From Afifella aestuarii (GTDB taxonomy: Bacteria; Pseudomonadota; Alphaproteobacteria; Rhizobiales; Afifellaceae), in assembly GCF_004023665.1 (NCBI RefSeq), contig NZ_SAUF01000002.1, positions 1 to 64,000 of the forward strand: DNA of 64,000 nt, read 5' to 3'. The notes beneath the pieces were generated by a model that was given only the letters and a program-made list of their open reading frames with translations, made no database searches and was not told the DNA's origin. Positions 1 to 9,618 of the stretch are shown piece by piece. A program made the position numbers and the translations under genes. Each line of letters opens with the position of its first letter. The stretch's first letter is position 1.

Positions 1-55
1 GGGGGGGGGGGCGCTGCATTGTTGCCCGGTCGTGATCTGGCGGAGGATCGAAGAT

Positions 56-2548
56 ATGAACGATAAAACGGCCCCACAGCCCCCTCAAAAACAGCCCCCG
101 CAAGAACTGCCGGAGGGTGCGACGCCGGCTGAGGCGCCCCTGCCGGAGACCGATCTCAAAACCGGCCTGACGAGCGAGACGGCCCAGGAGCGGCTGGCAA
201 AGTTCGGCGAAAACGCCATCAGCGAAGAGAAAACGAGCCCTCTCCAGCGTCTGATGCGCTATTTCTGGGCGCCGATCCCGTGGATGATCGAGGCGGCGGC
301 GATCCTCTCCGCAGCGCTCGGTGACTGGGCCGATTTCGCGATCATCGTCACCATGCTTCTCGTCAACGCGGCCGTGGATTTCTGGCAGGAGCGCAAGGCC
401 GGCAACGCTATCGAGCTTTTGAAGGAAAGCCTGGCACTCACCGCCCGCGTCTTGCGTGACGGCACCTGGCAGACGCTGCCCGCTAAGGATCTGGTGCCCG
501 GCGATGTCGTGCTTTTGCGCATCGGCAATGTCACCCCCGCCGATATTCGGCTCGTCGCCGGCGATTATCTGAGCGCCGACGAGGCCGCTCTGACGGGCGA
601 ATCGCTGCCCGTCGACAAGGCCGCGGGCGACACCGCCTATTCCGGCTCCGTCGTGAAACTCGGTGAGATGACCGGCGTCGTGACCGCGACCGGCATGAAC
701 ACTTATTTTGGCAAGACGGCGCAGCTCGTCGCCTCCGCCGAGACGCGCTCGCACTTTCAGCGCGCCGTGCTTTCTATCGGCAATTTCCTCATTCTGACGA
801 CTCTCGCCCTTGTCGCCGTCATCGTGCTCGTCGCGGTCTTCCGCGGCACGCCCTTCTGGGAAACCGTGCAATTCTCGCTCATTCTGACGGTGGCGGCGAT
901 CCCGGTCGCTCTGCCGACGGTCCTGTCGGTGACGATGGCGGTCGGTGCGGAAAAGCTCGCCCGTATGAAGGCGATTGTCTCGCGCCTCGTCGCGATCGAG
1001 GAATTGGCCGGCGTCGATGTCCTGTGCGTCGACAAGACCGGCACCTTGACGATGAACGCGCTCACCGTCGCCGACATCCTCCCCGAACAGGGGGTGGAGG
1101 CGGCCGACGTCGTCCTCGCCGCGCAGCTCGCAAGCAACGCCAACGACCCCGATCCGATCGACAAGGCGGTGCTTGCCGCCGAAGGCGCGCCTGCCGATGC
1201 GGGCTATGTGATCGGTGATTTCACGCCCTTCGATCCGGTGTCGAAGCGCACCATGGTGGAGACGACCTTAGGCGATCGAAAAGTCGCCTTCTCCAAAGGC
1301 GCGCCCCAGGTCATCCTTGATCTCGCCGCACCACCTGCGGAGAGCCGGGCGCGCATCGAGGCGGAGGTCGCCCGCCTCGCCGAAGAGGGTTACCGCGCCC
1401 TCGGCGTGGCGCGCCGAGAGGGCGATGCCTGGCAGTTTCTCGGTCTTGTCTCGATTTTCGATCCGCCGCGTGAGGATGCGGCCGCGACCATTGCCGAGAC
1501 CGGGCGGATGGGCCTTGCCGTCAAGATGATCACCGGCGACCACGAGGCGATCGCCCGCCAGATTGCGGGCAAACTCGGGCTCCGCCGCAACATTCGCTCC
1601 GCCGACACCGTCTTCGCCGATGGCAGTGATGGCGAAGTCAGCGAGCGCATCGAACAGGCCGACGGCGTCGCGCGCGTCTTGCCCGAGCACAAGTTCAAGA
1701 TCGTGCGCGCCTTGCAGGATCGCGGTCATATCGTGGCGATGACGGGCGATGGCGTGAACGATGCCCCGGCCTTGAAACAGGCCGACGCCGGCATCGCGGT
1801 GAGCGGGGCGACGGACGCGGCGCGTGCTGCCGCCGATGTCGTGCTGACGAGCTCCGGTCTCGGCGTTATCGCCTCGGCGATCGAGGAGGCCCGGCGCATC
1901 TTCGAACGCATGACGAGCTACGCCACCTTCCGCATCGCCGAGACGATCCGAGTGCTTGTGTTCATGAGCCTGTCGATCCTGATCTTCGATTTCTATCCGG
2001 TGACGGCCGTCATGATCGTGCTTCTGGCGGTCCTCAACGACTTCCCGATCATGATGATCGCCTACGACAACGCCAATGTCGCTGAAAAGCCGGTGCGCTG
2101 GAACATGCCGCGTGTCCTCACGATCGCGAGCTGCCTCGGTCTTCTGGGTGTGGCCGAAACCTTCCTGCTCTTCTGGTACGTCGACACCGTCATGCATCTG
2201 CCGCGCGAGGTCATCCAGACGGTGATCTTCCTGAAGCTTCTCGTTGCCGGCCACCTGACACTCTACGTCACGCGCAACCAGCGCTGGTTCTGGTCGAGGC
2301 CGTTTCCGAGCCTCAGGCTGTTCCTGACAACGGAGGCGACGCAGATTCTCGGAACGCTGGTGGCCGTCTACGGCATCTTCGTTGCACCGATCGGCTGGAC
2401 CTATGCGCTTGGCGTCTGGGCCTATGCGCTCGCCTGGCTCCCGATCGAAAGTGCGATCGCAATCGCCCTGCGTCGGGCCCTCGACATGAAGGCTGAACAT
2501 CAGACGAGCCATCTGGCACGGACTGAAGGTCGCGTCGCCGGGCGCTGA
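56..2548 (+). CDS. P-type H+-ATPase (plasma-membrane type IIIA)
   Basis: P-type cation pump of the fungal/plant plasma-membrane proton-efflux type (IIIA); expected to move H+ outward at the cost of ATP. The actuator motif TGES lies at residues 180-183, the phosphorylated Asp is D326 in DKTGTLT, and the hinge motif GDGVNDAP is at about 564-571. Membrane segments flank these near residues 75-115, 235-290 and 625-800. At 830 residues it has the family length, without the long C-terminal regulatory tail of plant enzymes. A GTG at 32 is in frame, but the ATG at 56 has GGAGG nine bases upstream and is preferred. Transport specificity (H+ versus another cation) is inferred from family resemblance only. 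The gene stands alone; what lies upstream is outside the window. Confidence 0.9.
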   Translation: MNDKTAPQPPQKQPPQELPEGATPAEAPLPETDLKTGLTSETAQERLAKFGENAISEEKTSPLQRLMRYFWAPIPWMIEAAAILSAALGDWADFAIIVTMLLVNAAVDFWQERKAGNAIELLKESLALTARVLRDGTWQTLPAKDLVPGDVVLLRIGNVTPADIRLVAGDYLSADEAALTGESLPVDKAAGDTAYSGSVVKLGEMTGVVTATGMNTYFGKTAQLVASAETRSHFQRAVLSIGNFLILTTLALVAVIVLVAVFRGTPFWETVQFSLILTVAAIPVALPTVLSVTMAVGAEKLARMKAIVSRLVAIEELAGVDVLCVDKTGTLTMNALTVADILPEQGVEAADVVLAAQLASNANDPDPIDKAVLAAEGAPADAGYVIGDFTPFDPVSKRTMVETTLGDRKVAFSKGAPQVILDLAAPPAESRARIEAEVARLAEEGYRALGVARREGDAWQFLGLVSIFDPPREDAAATIAETGRMGLAVKMITGDHEAIARQIAGKLGLRRNIRSADTVFADGSDGEVSERIEQADGVARVLPEHKFKIVRALQDRGHIVAMTGDGVNDAPALKQADAGIAVSGATDAARAAADVVLTSSGLGVIASAIEEARRIFERMTSYATFRIAETIRVLVFMSLSILIFDFYPVTAVMIVLLAVLNDFPIMMIAYDNANVAEKPVRWNMPRVLTIASCLGLLGVAETFLLFWYVDTVMHLPREVIQTVIFLKLLVAGHLTLYVTRNQRWFWSRPFPSLRLFLTTEATQILGTLVAVYGIFVAPIGWTYALGVWAYALAWLPIESAIAIALRRALDMKAEHQTSHLARTEGRVAGR

Positions 2549-2769
2549 ACGAGCCGATGAAGGGGGCGGCAAGTGTTGCACACCCGCCTCGCTCGCTCTT
2601 ACTTGCGGTGATAAGAATGTGATCTCTCTCGACAAATGCCGGTTTGGTCACATCTTCGCCTTGAAGCGATGGCCATCCGCGCGGGGCGCGCGGCCCGCCG
2701 GCCACCACGGCCTGCTCCGTTTTTTGAAAGCGGGGCCCTGCCGGCCGAAGGCGTAAGAAGGAGAAAGAA

Positions 2770-3531
2770 TTGCCGCACTGGATGTTTGAGAAAAGCCGCG
2801 GGGTGGCCGTGCGGCTTCCGGCCGCTGCTGCGCTTGCTTTGGCGTTGGCCGCTTGCACGACGACGCGCCCCGTTCAGCCTGAGGGGCCGCGTGTCGATCA
2901 GAGTTATGTTCGCATGTATGGGCCGGTGCAGGATGATGGCTGGAACGTCCCGGCCATCGACGTGTCGAAAGTCGACCCGCGCTATCTGCGCCAGATCGTT
3001 AATTACAATTCACCTTATCCGGCCGGCACCATCGTCGTCGATCCTTACGAGCGCTTCCTCTATCTCGTGATGGAGAACGGCAAAGCCATGCGCTACGGTG
3101 TCGGTGTGGCCCGTTCGGGAATGGAATTTGCCGGCAATGCGAAAATCGCCCGCAAGGCGGAATGGCCGCGCTGGACGCCCACACAAGCGATGATCAAGCG
3201 CGAACCTGAGAGATACGGCAAGGTTGCCGACGGTCTCGACGGCGGCATTTCCAATCCGCTCGGGGCGCGGGCGCTTTACCTCTACAAGAACGGTCGCGAC
3301 ACGCTCTACCGCATTCACGGGACGAACGAGCCCTGGTCGATCGGCAAGGCCGTTTCCTCCGGCTGTATCCGGCTGTTCAACCAGGACATCATCGATCTCG
3401 CCAGCCGCGTCCCCCCGGGGTCGCGCGTCGTGGTGCTGAATCGTTCGCAATCCGGTCAGGGCACGGTGCCGGATGGCCCGATGGCTGCCGGACCTCTGGC
3501 GGGCGCCGCTTCGACCGGAGGGCTGAGCTGA
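2770..3531 (+). CDS. L,D-transpeptidase (YkuD domain), lipoprotein-like
   Basis: Periplasmic cross-linking enzyme that forms 3-3 peptidoglycan links or attaches proteins to peptidoglycan. The YkuD catalytic segment is visible: [11 protein letters not shown] followed by [11 protein letters not shown], with the His and Cys of the family. The N-terminus carries a hydrophobic stretch ending in LAAC at about residue 29, a typical lipobox. The TTG at 2770 is chosen because AAGGAG lies seven bases upstream; the ATG at 2782 is too far from it. The next gene, a DsbA-like thioredoxin, begins one base after the stop, so the two are probably co-transcribed. Length 253 aa is normal for the family. Confidence 0.88.
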   Translation: MPHWMFEKSRGVAVRLPAAAALALALAACTTTRPVQPEGPRVDQSYVRMYGPVQDDGWNVPAIDVSKVDPRYLRQIVNYNSPYPAGTIVVDPYERFLYLVMENGKAMRYGVGVARSGMEFAGNAKIARKAEWPRWTPTQAMIKREPERYGKVADGLDGGISNPLGARALYLYKNGRDTLYRIHGTNEPWSIGKAVSSGCIRLFNQDIIDLASRVPPGSRVVVLNRSQSGQGTVPDGPMAAGPLAGAASTGGLS

Positions 3532-3532
3532 C

Positions 3533-4141
3533 ATGCTGGACCGCCGCCATTTCATGACGCTGGCCGCGGGCGCGGCCAGCTTTGCCCTGCTTCCGGGCTT
3601 CGCGCGGGCGCAGACGGGGCTGACCGTCGAGGAGGTTCTCTCCGATCCGACCGCCCCGGTGCGTGGCAATTCAGATGGCGATGTGACCCTGGTCGAGTAT
3701 TTCGACTACCAATGCCCTGCCTGCAAAGGCAGCCATGACGAGGTGATGCGGGCGGTCGAAAAGGACGGCAAGGTGCGTCTCGTCATGAAGGACTGGCCGA
3801 TCTTCGGCGAGGCCTCCGTCTACGCGTCGCATCTCGTTCTCGCGGCCGTGCCGAGCGGCGGATACGCCCATGCCCAGGAAGCGCTTTTGAACACGAAGGG
3901 AGCGCTCTCCCGCCAGGCGGTCGAGACGACGCTTGAGAAAGCCGGGCTCGATGTGGATGCGCTCCGCAGTGCTTACCGTGACCGCAAAGGCGAGATCGAC
4001 GCGCTCATCATGCGCAATTCGCATCAGGCCGAAGCTTTTGGCTTTCCCGGTACTCCGGCCTTCGTCGCCGAGACGACGCTTTATCCGGGCGTGATGGACG
4101 AAAAGGCGCTGCTGGAGGCGTTTGCCAAGGCCCGCGGCTGA
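3533..4141 (+). CDS. DsbA-family thiol:disulfide protein, Tat-type signal
   Basis: Thioredoxin-fold oxidoreductase expected in the periplasm, forming or isomerising disulfides. The active site is C61-P-A-C64 in a typical FDYQCPACKGSH context and the cis-proline loop reads FPGTPAF. The N-terminus DRRHFMTLAAG followed by a hydrophobic stretch and ARA resembles a twin-arginine signal with cleavage near residue 26. It starts one base after the L,D-transpeptidase gene, suggesting one transcript. At 202 aa it belongs to the short DsbA/ScsC-like group rather than classical DsbA. Substrate unknown. Confidence 0.88.
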   Translation: MLDRRHFMTLAAGAASFALLPGFARAQTGLTVEEVLSDPTAPVRGNSDGDVTLVEYFDYQCPACKGSHDEVMRAVEKDGKVRLVMKDWPIFGEASVYASHLVLAAVPSGGYAHAQEALLNTKGALSRQAVETTLEKAGLDVDALRSAYRDRKGEIDALIMRNSHQAEAFGFPGTPAFVAETTLYPGVMDEKALLEAFAKARG

Positions 4142-4184
4142 GGCTTTTTCAAGCGGCATCTTTCACGATCGGTGGGAGAGATGC

Positions 4185-4646
4185 TCAGCGCCTGCTGAAC
4201 TCGTCGATCAGCGCCGGAAACTCCTCGGGCGACGGGAAATGGGCGAAGCTGTGCTTTGCCGGCGTTGTGACCCAGTCGAGCTTTTCGGCCGTGCAGGTTT
4301 CGATAAACGGTTCCAGGCCGGCCGTATCCTCAAGCATCGTGCTGCGAACATTGACGACGTCGCCCATCACGTCGGGAAAGCGCGTGAACACCCAGCTCAT
4401 GCAGTGACCGCAGAACGAATGGATGAGCCCTTCCATGTCCTGCGCGCCGCCGATGACCGGCTCGCCAGAGAGAAGTCGGAATCCGCCTCCGGGCACCGCC
4501 ACGCTCAAGGAAAAAGCGCTCGCACTCATCCGCTGGCATCCCTTGCAATGGCACGCTGCCGTGACGAGCGGGGGTGACGTGATTTCGAAGCGCAGCCTGC
4601 CGCAACGGCAGGAGCCTTGGCGCGTTTTCCATTCGGTCGAAGTCAT
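4185..4646 (-). CDS. GFA-family (CENP-V/GFA) zinc protein
   Basis: Small zinc-binding protein of the glutathione-dependent formaldehyde-activating (GFA) family. The characteristic cysteines are C13 and C15 in GSCRCG and C32, C34, C37 in ACHCKGCQ, with a later FCGHC motif; 153 aa is the full family length. Most members have no proven reaction, and the formaldehyde-glutathione activity shown for Paracoccus Gfa should not be assumed here. The gene is convergent with the DsbA-like gene and has no obvious operon partner. Confidence 0.85.
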   Translation of the reverse strand: MTSTEWKTRQGSCRCGRLRFEITSPPLVTAACHCKGCQRMSASAFSLSVAVPGGGFRLLSGEPVIGGAQDMEGLIHSFCGHCMSWVFTRFPDVMGDVVNVRSTMLEDTAGLEPFIETCTAEKLDWVTTPAKHSFAHFPSPEEFPALIDEFSRR

Positions 4647-5007
4647 GCACGGTGCCTTTCAAGGGTTGTTGGAAGGGGCGGAGGGCAAGAGCAAGAGTCG
4701 GTGGTGCAGGAGAGCGCTACGGCTGTGAGCCCCTTCCTTCCTGCAATCGGCTTCCTGCATCGGCCTGCCTCGCTGATTTGAGATCGTCCGTGATGACGAT
4801 GGCAGGAGCCGCGCTGAAAAGCATCAAGGCGCGGGAAAAATCCGCCGGGACCATGATGCCTGCGGAACGGCAACGGAGAGTGGAGCAGAGGGAGTGGGCT
4901 ATTTGGGGCGTGCGTTCCAGGCGCCGCCTGGGCGGGCGATGCACCCGTCACCCATTGTCGGGGGCCGCAGATCATGTCAGGAGCTTTGCCAACGAAGAGG
5001 CTAAGAC
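4647..5007. other. intergenic, no gene seen
   Basis: A 361-base stretch between the divergent GFA and RNase D genes. Open frames exist on both strands but are arginine/alanine-rich, lack start signals and show no family resemblance. It presumably holds the two divergent promoters; no convincing promoter motif, hairpin or repeat was seen. Confidence 0.5.
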
Positions 5008-5622
5008 ATGACCATCCGCTTTCACGAAGGCGATCTGCCGGATCTTTCCAATTACGGCGAATTCGTCGCGATCGACACCGAGACGATGGGGCTGCGGCCA
5101 GGCCGCGACAGGCTCTGTGTCGTGCAGCTTTCGCCGGGCGACGGCACCGCCGATGTGGTGCGTATCGCGCAAGGGCAGGACGAGGCGCCAAACCTGACGG
5201 CACTGATGGCCGATCAGGAGCGCACCAAGATCTTTCATTATGCCCGCTTCGATGTGGCGGCCTTGCGCTACGCCTTCGGCGTGATCACGACCCCGATCTG
5301 GTGCACGAAGATCGCTTCCAAACTTGTGCGCACTTACACCGACCGCCATGGTCTCAAGGATCTGGCGCGCGAGCTCCTCGGTCTCGAATTGTCGAAGCAG
5401 CAGCAGAGCTCCGATTGGGGGGCCGACACGCTGAGTGAAGCGCAGCTACAATATGCGGCCGCCGACGTTCTCCATCTCCACGCCATGCGCGAGGTTCTCG
5501 TCGAAAGACTGACCCGCGAGCACCGGCTGGAACTCGCCGAAGCCTGCTTCCGATTCGTGCCCGTGCGCGCCGAGCTCGATTTGCTCGGCTGGGAGGATTC
5601 GGATATCTTCGCGCATGCCTAA
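5008..5622 (+). CDS. ribonuclease D-like 3'-5' exonuclease
   Basis: DEDD-type 3'-5' exonuclease that trims tRNA or other RNA 3' ends. Motif I is VAIDTETMGL (residues about 20-29), motif II is FHYARFDVAALRYAF, and the motif III region is QLQYAAADVLHLHAM. The protein, 204 aa, has only the catalytic domain and lacks the HRDC domain of E. coli RNase D (about 375 aa), as is usual for the short alphaproteobacterial form. GAAGAGG lies upstream of the ATG. The lpt genes follow in the same direction 75 bases later and may be read through. Confidence 0.88.
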   Translation: MTIRFHEGDLPDLSNYGEFVAIDTETMGLRPGRDRLCVVQLSPGDGTADVVRIAQGQDEAPNLTALMADQERTKIFHYARFDVAALRYAFGVITTPIWCTKIASKLVRTYTDRHGLKDLARELLGLELSKQQQSSDWGADTLSEAQLQYAAADVLHLHAMREVLVERLTREHRLELAEACFRFVPVRAELDLLGWEDSDIFAHA

Positions 5623-5697
5623 AGGTTGGCGTCCGCCCAAAAATCACCATGTTGGACGGCATGAAGTGTGGCGACCCCGACACCAGAAGGTGAATTG

Positions 5698-6387
5698 ATG
5701 GCAGCTGCGACAGCAACCGCGACAACGCAGCCGCAGATTTTCGGGCGTGCCCGGCCTTCTGCGCGTGACAAGGCTTTCCGCAAGGCGAAGCGTCATTCGG
5801 CCTTCGTACGGTTTCTGCGCGTCCTTCTGCCGGTTGGCGGTGTTGCAGGCATCGCAGTCCTTGCGCTGGTCGGGCAGTTTTCAAGCGACGAGCAGTTCGA
5901 CCTCTCGATCGCCAAGACGACGATCGCCAAGAACGCCATCATCATGGACAATCCGAAGCTCACAGGCTTCGATCGCAACGATCGCGAATTCCGTCTGGAA
6001 GCCGATCGTGCCATCCAGAAATTCGCCTCGCCCGACGCCGTGACGCTGGAAAACATCACCGCGCACATCAATTCGCCCGGCCGCGGGCCGGTGGCGATCG
6101 ACGCCGTCACGGCGGATTTCGACAATGCCAAGGGCGATCTTCAGATGGGCGGCAACATCGTCGTCGATTCCGCCGACGGTTACGGTATGAAGCTAACTGG
6201 TGCGCAGATCGACACGAAGAGCGGCACGCTCAAATCCGACAACCCCGTCTCGATCACCTATCACGACAGTGAAACCACCGGGAACTCGATCGACGCCACC
6301 GACGGCGGTCAGCGCGTCATTATCCAAGGTGATGTGCGCACGCGCATCATGCCGCCGAAACGTGGCCAAGCGGCGGCTGCCAATTGA
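5698..6387 (+). CDS. lptC: LPS export protein LptC
   Basis: Inner-membrane-anchored periplasmic protein of the Lpt bridge, passing lipopolysaccharide from LptB2FG to LptA. A single N-terminal membrane segment (about residues 35-55, after a basic RFLRVLLP) precedes a beta-rich periplasmic domain of LptC/OstA type. ATG 5698 is chosen over the in-frame GTG 5668 because AGAAGG sits seven bases before it; this gives 229 aa. Position directly before lptA and lptB confirms the assignment. LptF/G are not in the window. Confidence 0.88.
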   Translation: MAAATATATTQPQIFGRARPSARDKAFRKAKRHSAFVRFLRVLLPVGGVAGIAVLALVGQFSSDEQFDLSIAKTTIAKNAIIMDNPKLTGFDRNDREFRLEADRAIQKFASPDAVTLENITAHINSPGRGPVAIDAVTADFDNAKGDLQMGGNIVVDSADGYGMKLTGAQIDTKSGTLKSDNPVSITYHDSETTGNSIDATDGGQRVIIQGDVRTRIMPPKRGQAAAAN

Positions 6388-6398
6388 GGTCTTTGCTG

Positions 6399-7016
6399 AT
6401 GTCTTTGCGGCTTATGACGCTTCTCGCCGCGTTGTGTGTCCTGCCTTTGGCGGCGACGGCGCAGGCGCAGGATTTCGGAGAAACATTTTCCGGTTTCTCC
6501 TCGAGCTCCAACGATCCGATTTTGGTGGAGGCTGATCGTCTGGAGGTACGCGACAACGACAAGGTCGCGATCTACACCGGCAATGTGAAAGTGCGTCAGG
6601 CCGAAACCGTGCTGGAGACGGCCAAACTGACGGTCCATTACTCTGGCAATCCGAGCGAGAGTCTCAATGGCGGCGCCAACGCGGGTAATGGGGGCAACAA
6701 AGGGGAGAGTGGCGGAAGCAGCGGCAACGCCGCGTCGAACGCCTCTGCAACGCCGGGCTCGTCCATCACCCGGATCGAGGCGGAAGGTGGCGTTCTCGTC
6801 ACCTCCGAAAATCGCACCGCAACGGGCGACCGGGCGGACTTTGAAATGGCGACCGATATTGTCACCCTCTACGGCAATGTCGTCCTGACGGAGGACGACA
6901 ACGTGCTGCGCGGAGAAAAGCTCGTCGTCAATTTGAAGACCAAGCAGGCGCAGATGCAGGGCGGGCGCGTGCAGACAATCCTCGCACCGGGTTCGTCCGG
7001 TCAAAGCGGACAGTAA
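6399..7016 (+). CDS. lptA: LPS transport periplasmic protein LptA
   Basis: Periplasmic OstA/LptA beta-jellyroll protein that forms the LPS bridge across the periplasm. A clean signal peptide ([15 protein letters not shown] then AQAQ) precedes the OstA domain, with the typical start [15 protein letters not shown] 6399 is taken, with GAGG overlapping the lptC stop; an in-frame TTG at 6384 is less likely. Odd feature: a low-complexity Gly/Asn/Ser-rich insertion at about residues 88-120 interrupts the jellyroll between TVHYSGN and ITRIEAEGG. Part of lptC-lptA-lptB. Confidence 0.88.
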   Translation: MSLRLMTLLAALCVLPLAATAQAQDFGETFSGFSSSSNDPILVEADRLEVRDNDKVAIYTGNVKVRQAETVLETAKLTVHYSGNPSESLNGGANAGNGGNKGESGGSSGNAASNASATPGSSITRIEAEGGVLVTSENRTATGDRADFEMATDIVTLYGNVVLTEDDNVLRGEKLVVNLKTKQAQMQGGRVQTILAPGSSGQSGQ

Positions 7017-7023
7017 CGGAGCA

Positions 7024-7944
7024 ATGCTGATGCGCCGCGCCGCGAATGGCGCCCCCGCCGAAACCGAGGCTGAGGGGGGCTCGCGACGAGGTCTCTTTGG
7101 CCTGTCGCGCAATTCCTCTCGCCCTGACGACGAGGCTGTCTCCCCCGCAGAAGCAGACGATTTGGGTAGCGACACCGGCATGGCCGGCGAGGAAACCGGA
7201 GACTCCGAAGCCGTTGATCGCAGCGGCTGGCTCGTTGCGAGTGGGCTCATGCGCTCGTTCAAGGGCCGCACGGTCGTGAAGGACGTGTCTCTTGCCGTGC
7301 GCCAAGGAGAAGCCGTCGGCCTCCTCGGGCCGAACGGTGCCGGCAAGACGACGGTCTTTTATATGATCACCGGCCTGATCCGGGCCGAAGGCGGCCGCAT
7401 CGAACTCGAGGGTCACGATGTGACGCGCCTGCCGATGTATCGGCGCGCACGTCTGGGCATCGGCTATCTGCCGCAGGAGGCGTCGATCTTCCGTGGCCTC
7501 AGCGTGGAAGACAATATCCTCGCCATCCTCGAACTGGTGGAGCCCAACCGCAAGAAGCGGCGGCAGGAGCTCGATTCGCTGCTCGAAGAATTCCATATCG
7601 GGCATCTGCGAAAATCGCCTTCGATCGCGCTCTCCGGCGGCGAGCGCCGACGCTGCGAGATTGCGCGCGCGCTGGCGAGCCGTCCGGCCTTCATGCTGCT
7701 CGATGAACCCTTTGCCGGCATCGATCCGATCGCGGTCGGCGACATTCAGTCGCTGGTGCGCCATCTCACCTCGCGCGGCATCGGCGTCCTCATCACCGAC
7801 CACAATGTGAGGGAGACGCTGGGGCTCATCGACCGCGCCTATATCATCCATTCCGGCGAGGTTTTGACGGAAGGAAGCCCCGAAGCGATCGTGGCCAATC
7901 CAGAGGTGCGACGCGTTTACCTGGGCGAGCACTTCCGGCTTTGA
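7024..7944 (+). CDS. lptB: LPS export ABC transporter ATPase LptB, N-terminally extended
   Basis: Cytoplasmic ATPase that powers LPS extraction with LptF/G. Walker A GPNGAGKT is at residues 102-109, the signature is LSGGERRR, Walker B ends in D227-E228 ([10 protein letters not shown]), and the H-loop reads ITDHNVRET. Typical LptB is about 240 aa; this one is 306 because of an acidic, Ser/Glu/Asp-rich N-terminal extension of some 70 residues that looks disordered. ATG 7024 has GGAG three bases upstream and lies eight bases after the lptA stop, so the extension appears genuinely translated. rpoN follows 121 bases later. Confidence 0.92.
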   Translation: MLMRRAANGAPAETEAEGGSRRGLFGLSRNSSRPDDEAVSPAEADDLGSDTGMAGEETGDSEAVDRSGWLVASGLMRSFKGRTVVKDVSLAVRQGEAVGLLGPNGAGKTTVFYMITGLIRAEGGRIELEGHDVTRLPMYRRARLGIGYLPQEASIFRGLSVEDNILAILELVEPNRKKRRQELDSLLEEFHIGHLRKSPSIALSGGERRRCEIARALASRPAFMLLDEPFAGIDPIAVGDIQSLVRHLTSRGIGVLITDHNVRETLGLIDRAYIIHSGEVLTEGSPEAIVANPEVRRVYLGEHFRL

Positions 7945-8065
7945 CACGCTCCAAAAGCCGGTTAAGCTTTCCCTGCAAGGAACGGGCCAGCTGCCTCCTC
8001 TGAAGGTCAATTGAAGGTCATCGGCAGGGTGTTGGCGTCTGGCCCCAAGGCGTGGGGCGTCAACG

Positions 8066-9568
8066 ATGAACATGTCGGCGAGACTTCAGCTCAGACAGTC
8101 GCAGTCACTGGTCATCACGCCGCAGCTCATGCAGGCGATCCGGCTCCTGCAGATGTCGGCGCCGGAGCTCGAAGACTTCATCGACCGCGAGATCGAGGAA
8201 AACCCGCTGCTTTCGCGCGACGAGAGCGGTGAGGGGAGCGCCGATGCGGGAGATGGCACATCCGGCGGCGCTGGGGAAACGCAAGAGGTGTCCGCCGTGG
8301 AGAATGCGGGCGGCGAGCTCACTGCAGAGACGGCGGCGGCGTCCGTCAGCGATGCCGACGTCGCCCGCGAAGATCTTTACCCGGACGATGATCGCAGTCT
8401 TTCCGGGTCGAGCGATTTCGGCCGCTCCGGCCGAGGCGACGCATCTGAATTCCCCGACGAAGACAGCTACGCGGCATCCACGCCCACGCTTCTTGCGGTT
8501 CTTGAGCAGCAGATCGATGCAGCCTTCTCCGACGCCACGGAGCGCATGATCGCGCTCACGCTTCTGGGAGAGATCGACGAAGCGGGATATCTGCGCGCCG
8601 AGCCGGAAATCCTGGCGACGAACCTCGACGTGGCCTTGGAAGATGTGCTGCGCGTTCTATCCCGCTGCCAGGGATTCGAGCCGGCCGGCGTCTTCGCCCG
8701 TTCGCTCAAGGAATGCCTGAAGATCCAGTTGGCTGAATTCGACCGTTGCGACCCGGCCATGGCCGCGCTCATCGACAATCTGGAGCTTCTCGCCTCGGGC
8801 AGCCGAGCCGCTTTGTGCAACGCCTGCGGCGTCGACATGGAAGACATGATCGAGATGATCGCCGAGGTGAGGGCGCTCGATCCGAAACCGGGCCTGCGCT
8901 ATCTGAGCGATCCCGTGGCGCTTCTGGTGCCGGACATCGTCGTCAGGCCGGGGCCGGAGGGCGCCTGGCTGATCGACCTCAACGATGCGGTTCTGCCGCG
9001 GCTTCTCATCGATCGCCGCTACCATACGGAAGTCAAAAGTCGCCGCCGCGACCAGGCGACGGAAAAGTTTCTCTCCGAATGCCTGCAGAAGGCGACTTGG
9101 CTCGAAAAGAGCCTCGATCAGCGCGCCCGCACGCTGCTCGCCGTATCGGCAGAAATCGTACGCTGGCAGGATCGTTTTCTGCATGACGGCGCGGCCTATC
9201 TGAAGCCTTTGACGTTGCGCATGGTGGCCGACGAGATCGGCATGCACGAATCGACGGTGAGCCGCGCCGTGGCCAACAAGGCGATGGCGACGCCGCGCGG
9301 CATCTTTCCGCTCAAGGCCTTCTTCTCCGTCGCGCTTGCTGCGACGGATGGCGGCGATTCCCATTCTGCCGAGGCGGTGCGCCAGCGCATTCGCGTCCTC
9401 GTCGCGGGCGAGGGCGATCGCGTCCTCTCCGACGACCAGATCGTGGCAATCCTCAAAGACGAGGGCATCGTCATCGCTCGCCGCACCGTTGCCAAATACC
9501 GCGAAGCGATGGGGATTCCCTCATCCGTCAATCGCCGCCGCATGCAGCGCCAGAAACTCGCGTCCTGA
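8066..9568 (+). CDS. rpoN: RNA polymerase sigma-54 factor RpoN
   Basis: Alternative sigma factor for -24/-12 promoters, requiring AAA+ enhancer-binding activators. Region I is recognisable (LRQSQSLVITPQLMQAIRLL), followed by an acidic region II rich in Asp/Glu/Gly/Ala (about residues 50-135), the core-binding domain, and the C-terminal DNA-binding part with the RpoN box ARRTVAKYRE near residue 475. 500 aa matches alphaproteobacterial RpoN. lptB-rpoN is a classical neighbourhood; the usual downstream hpf and ptsN genes are absent, replaced by a convergent gene. Confidence 0.95.
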   Translation: MNMSARLQLRQSQSLVITPQLMQAIRLLQMSAPELEDFIDREIEENPLLSRDESGEGSADAGDGTSGGAGETQEVSAVENAGGELTAETAAASVSDADVAREDLYPDDDRSLSGSSDFGRSGRGDASEFPDEDSYAASTPTLLAVLEQQIDAAFSDATERMIALTLLGEIDEAGYLRAEPEILATNLDVALEDVLRVLSRCQGFEPAGVFARSLKECLKIQLAEFDRCDPAMAALIDNLELLASGSRAALCNACGVDMEDMIEMIAEVRALDPKPGLRYLSDPVALLVPDIVVRPGPEGAWLIDLNDAVLPRLLIDRRYHTEVKSRRRDQATEKFLSECLQKATWLEKSLDQRARTLLAVSAEIVRWQDRFLHDGAAYLKPLTLRMVADEIGMHESTVSRAVANKAMATPRGIFPLKAFFSVALAATDGGDSHSAEAVRQRIRVLVAGEGDRVLSDDQIVAILKDEGIVIARRTVAKYREAMGIPSSVNRRRMQRQKLAS

Positions 9569-9618
9569 AAGGGATGATGGCGCTATGGCAGAATGCTGTC
9601 GTCACGGGATGACGCGCT

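Noticed and set aside
1268-2635. 455-residue open frame on the minus strand opposite the P-type ATPase
   Set aside because: Antisense to a gene with complete P-type motifs; Arg/His/Asp-rich composition and no family features are typical of mirror frames in GC-rich DNA.
6309-8073. Minus-strand frames opposite lptA and lptB (345 and 381 residues)
   Set aside because: Both lie on the opposite strand of well-identified lpt genes and lack any motif.
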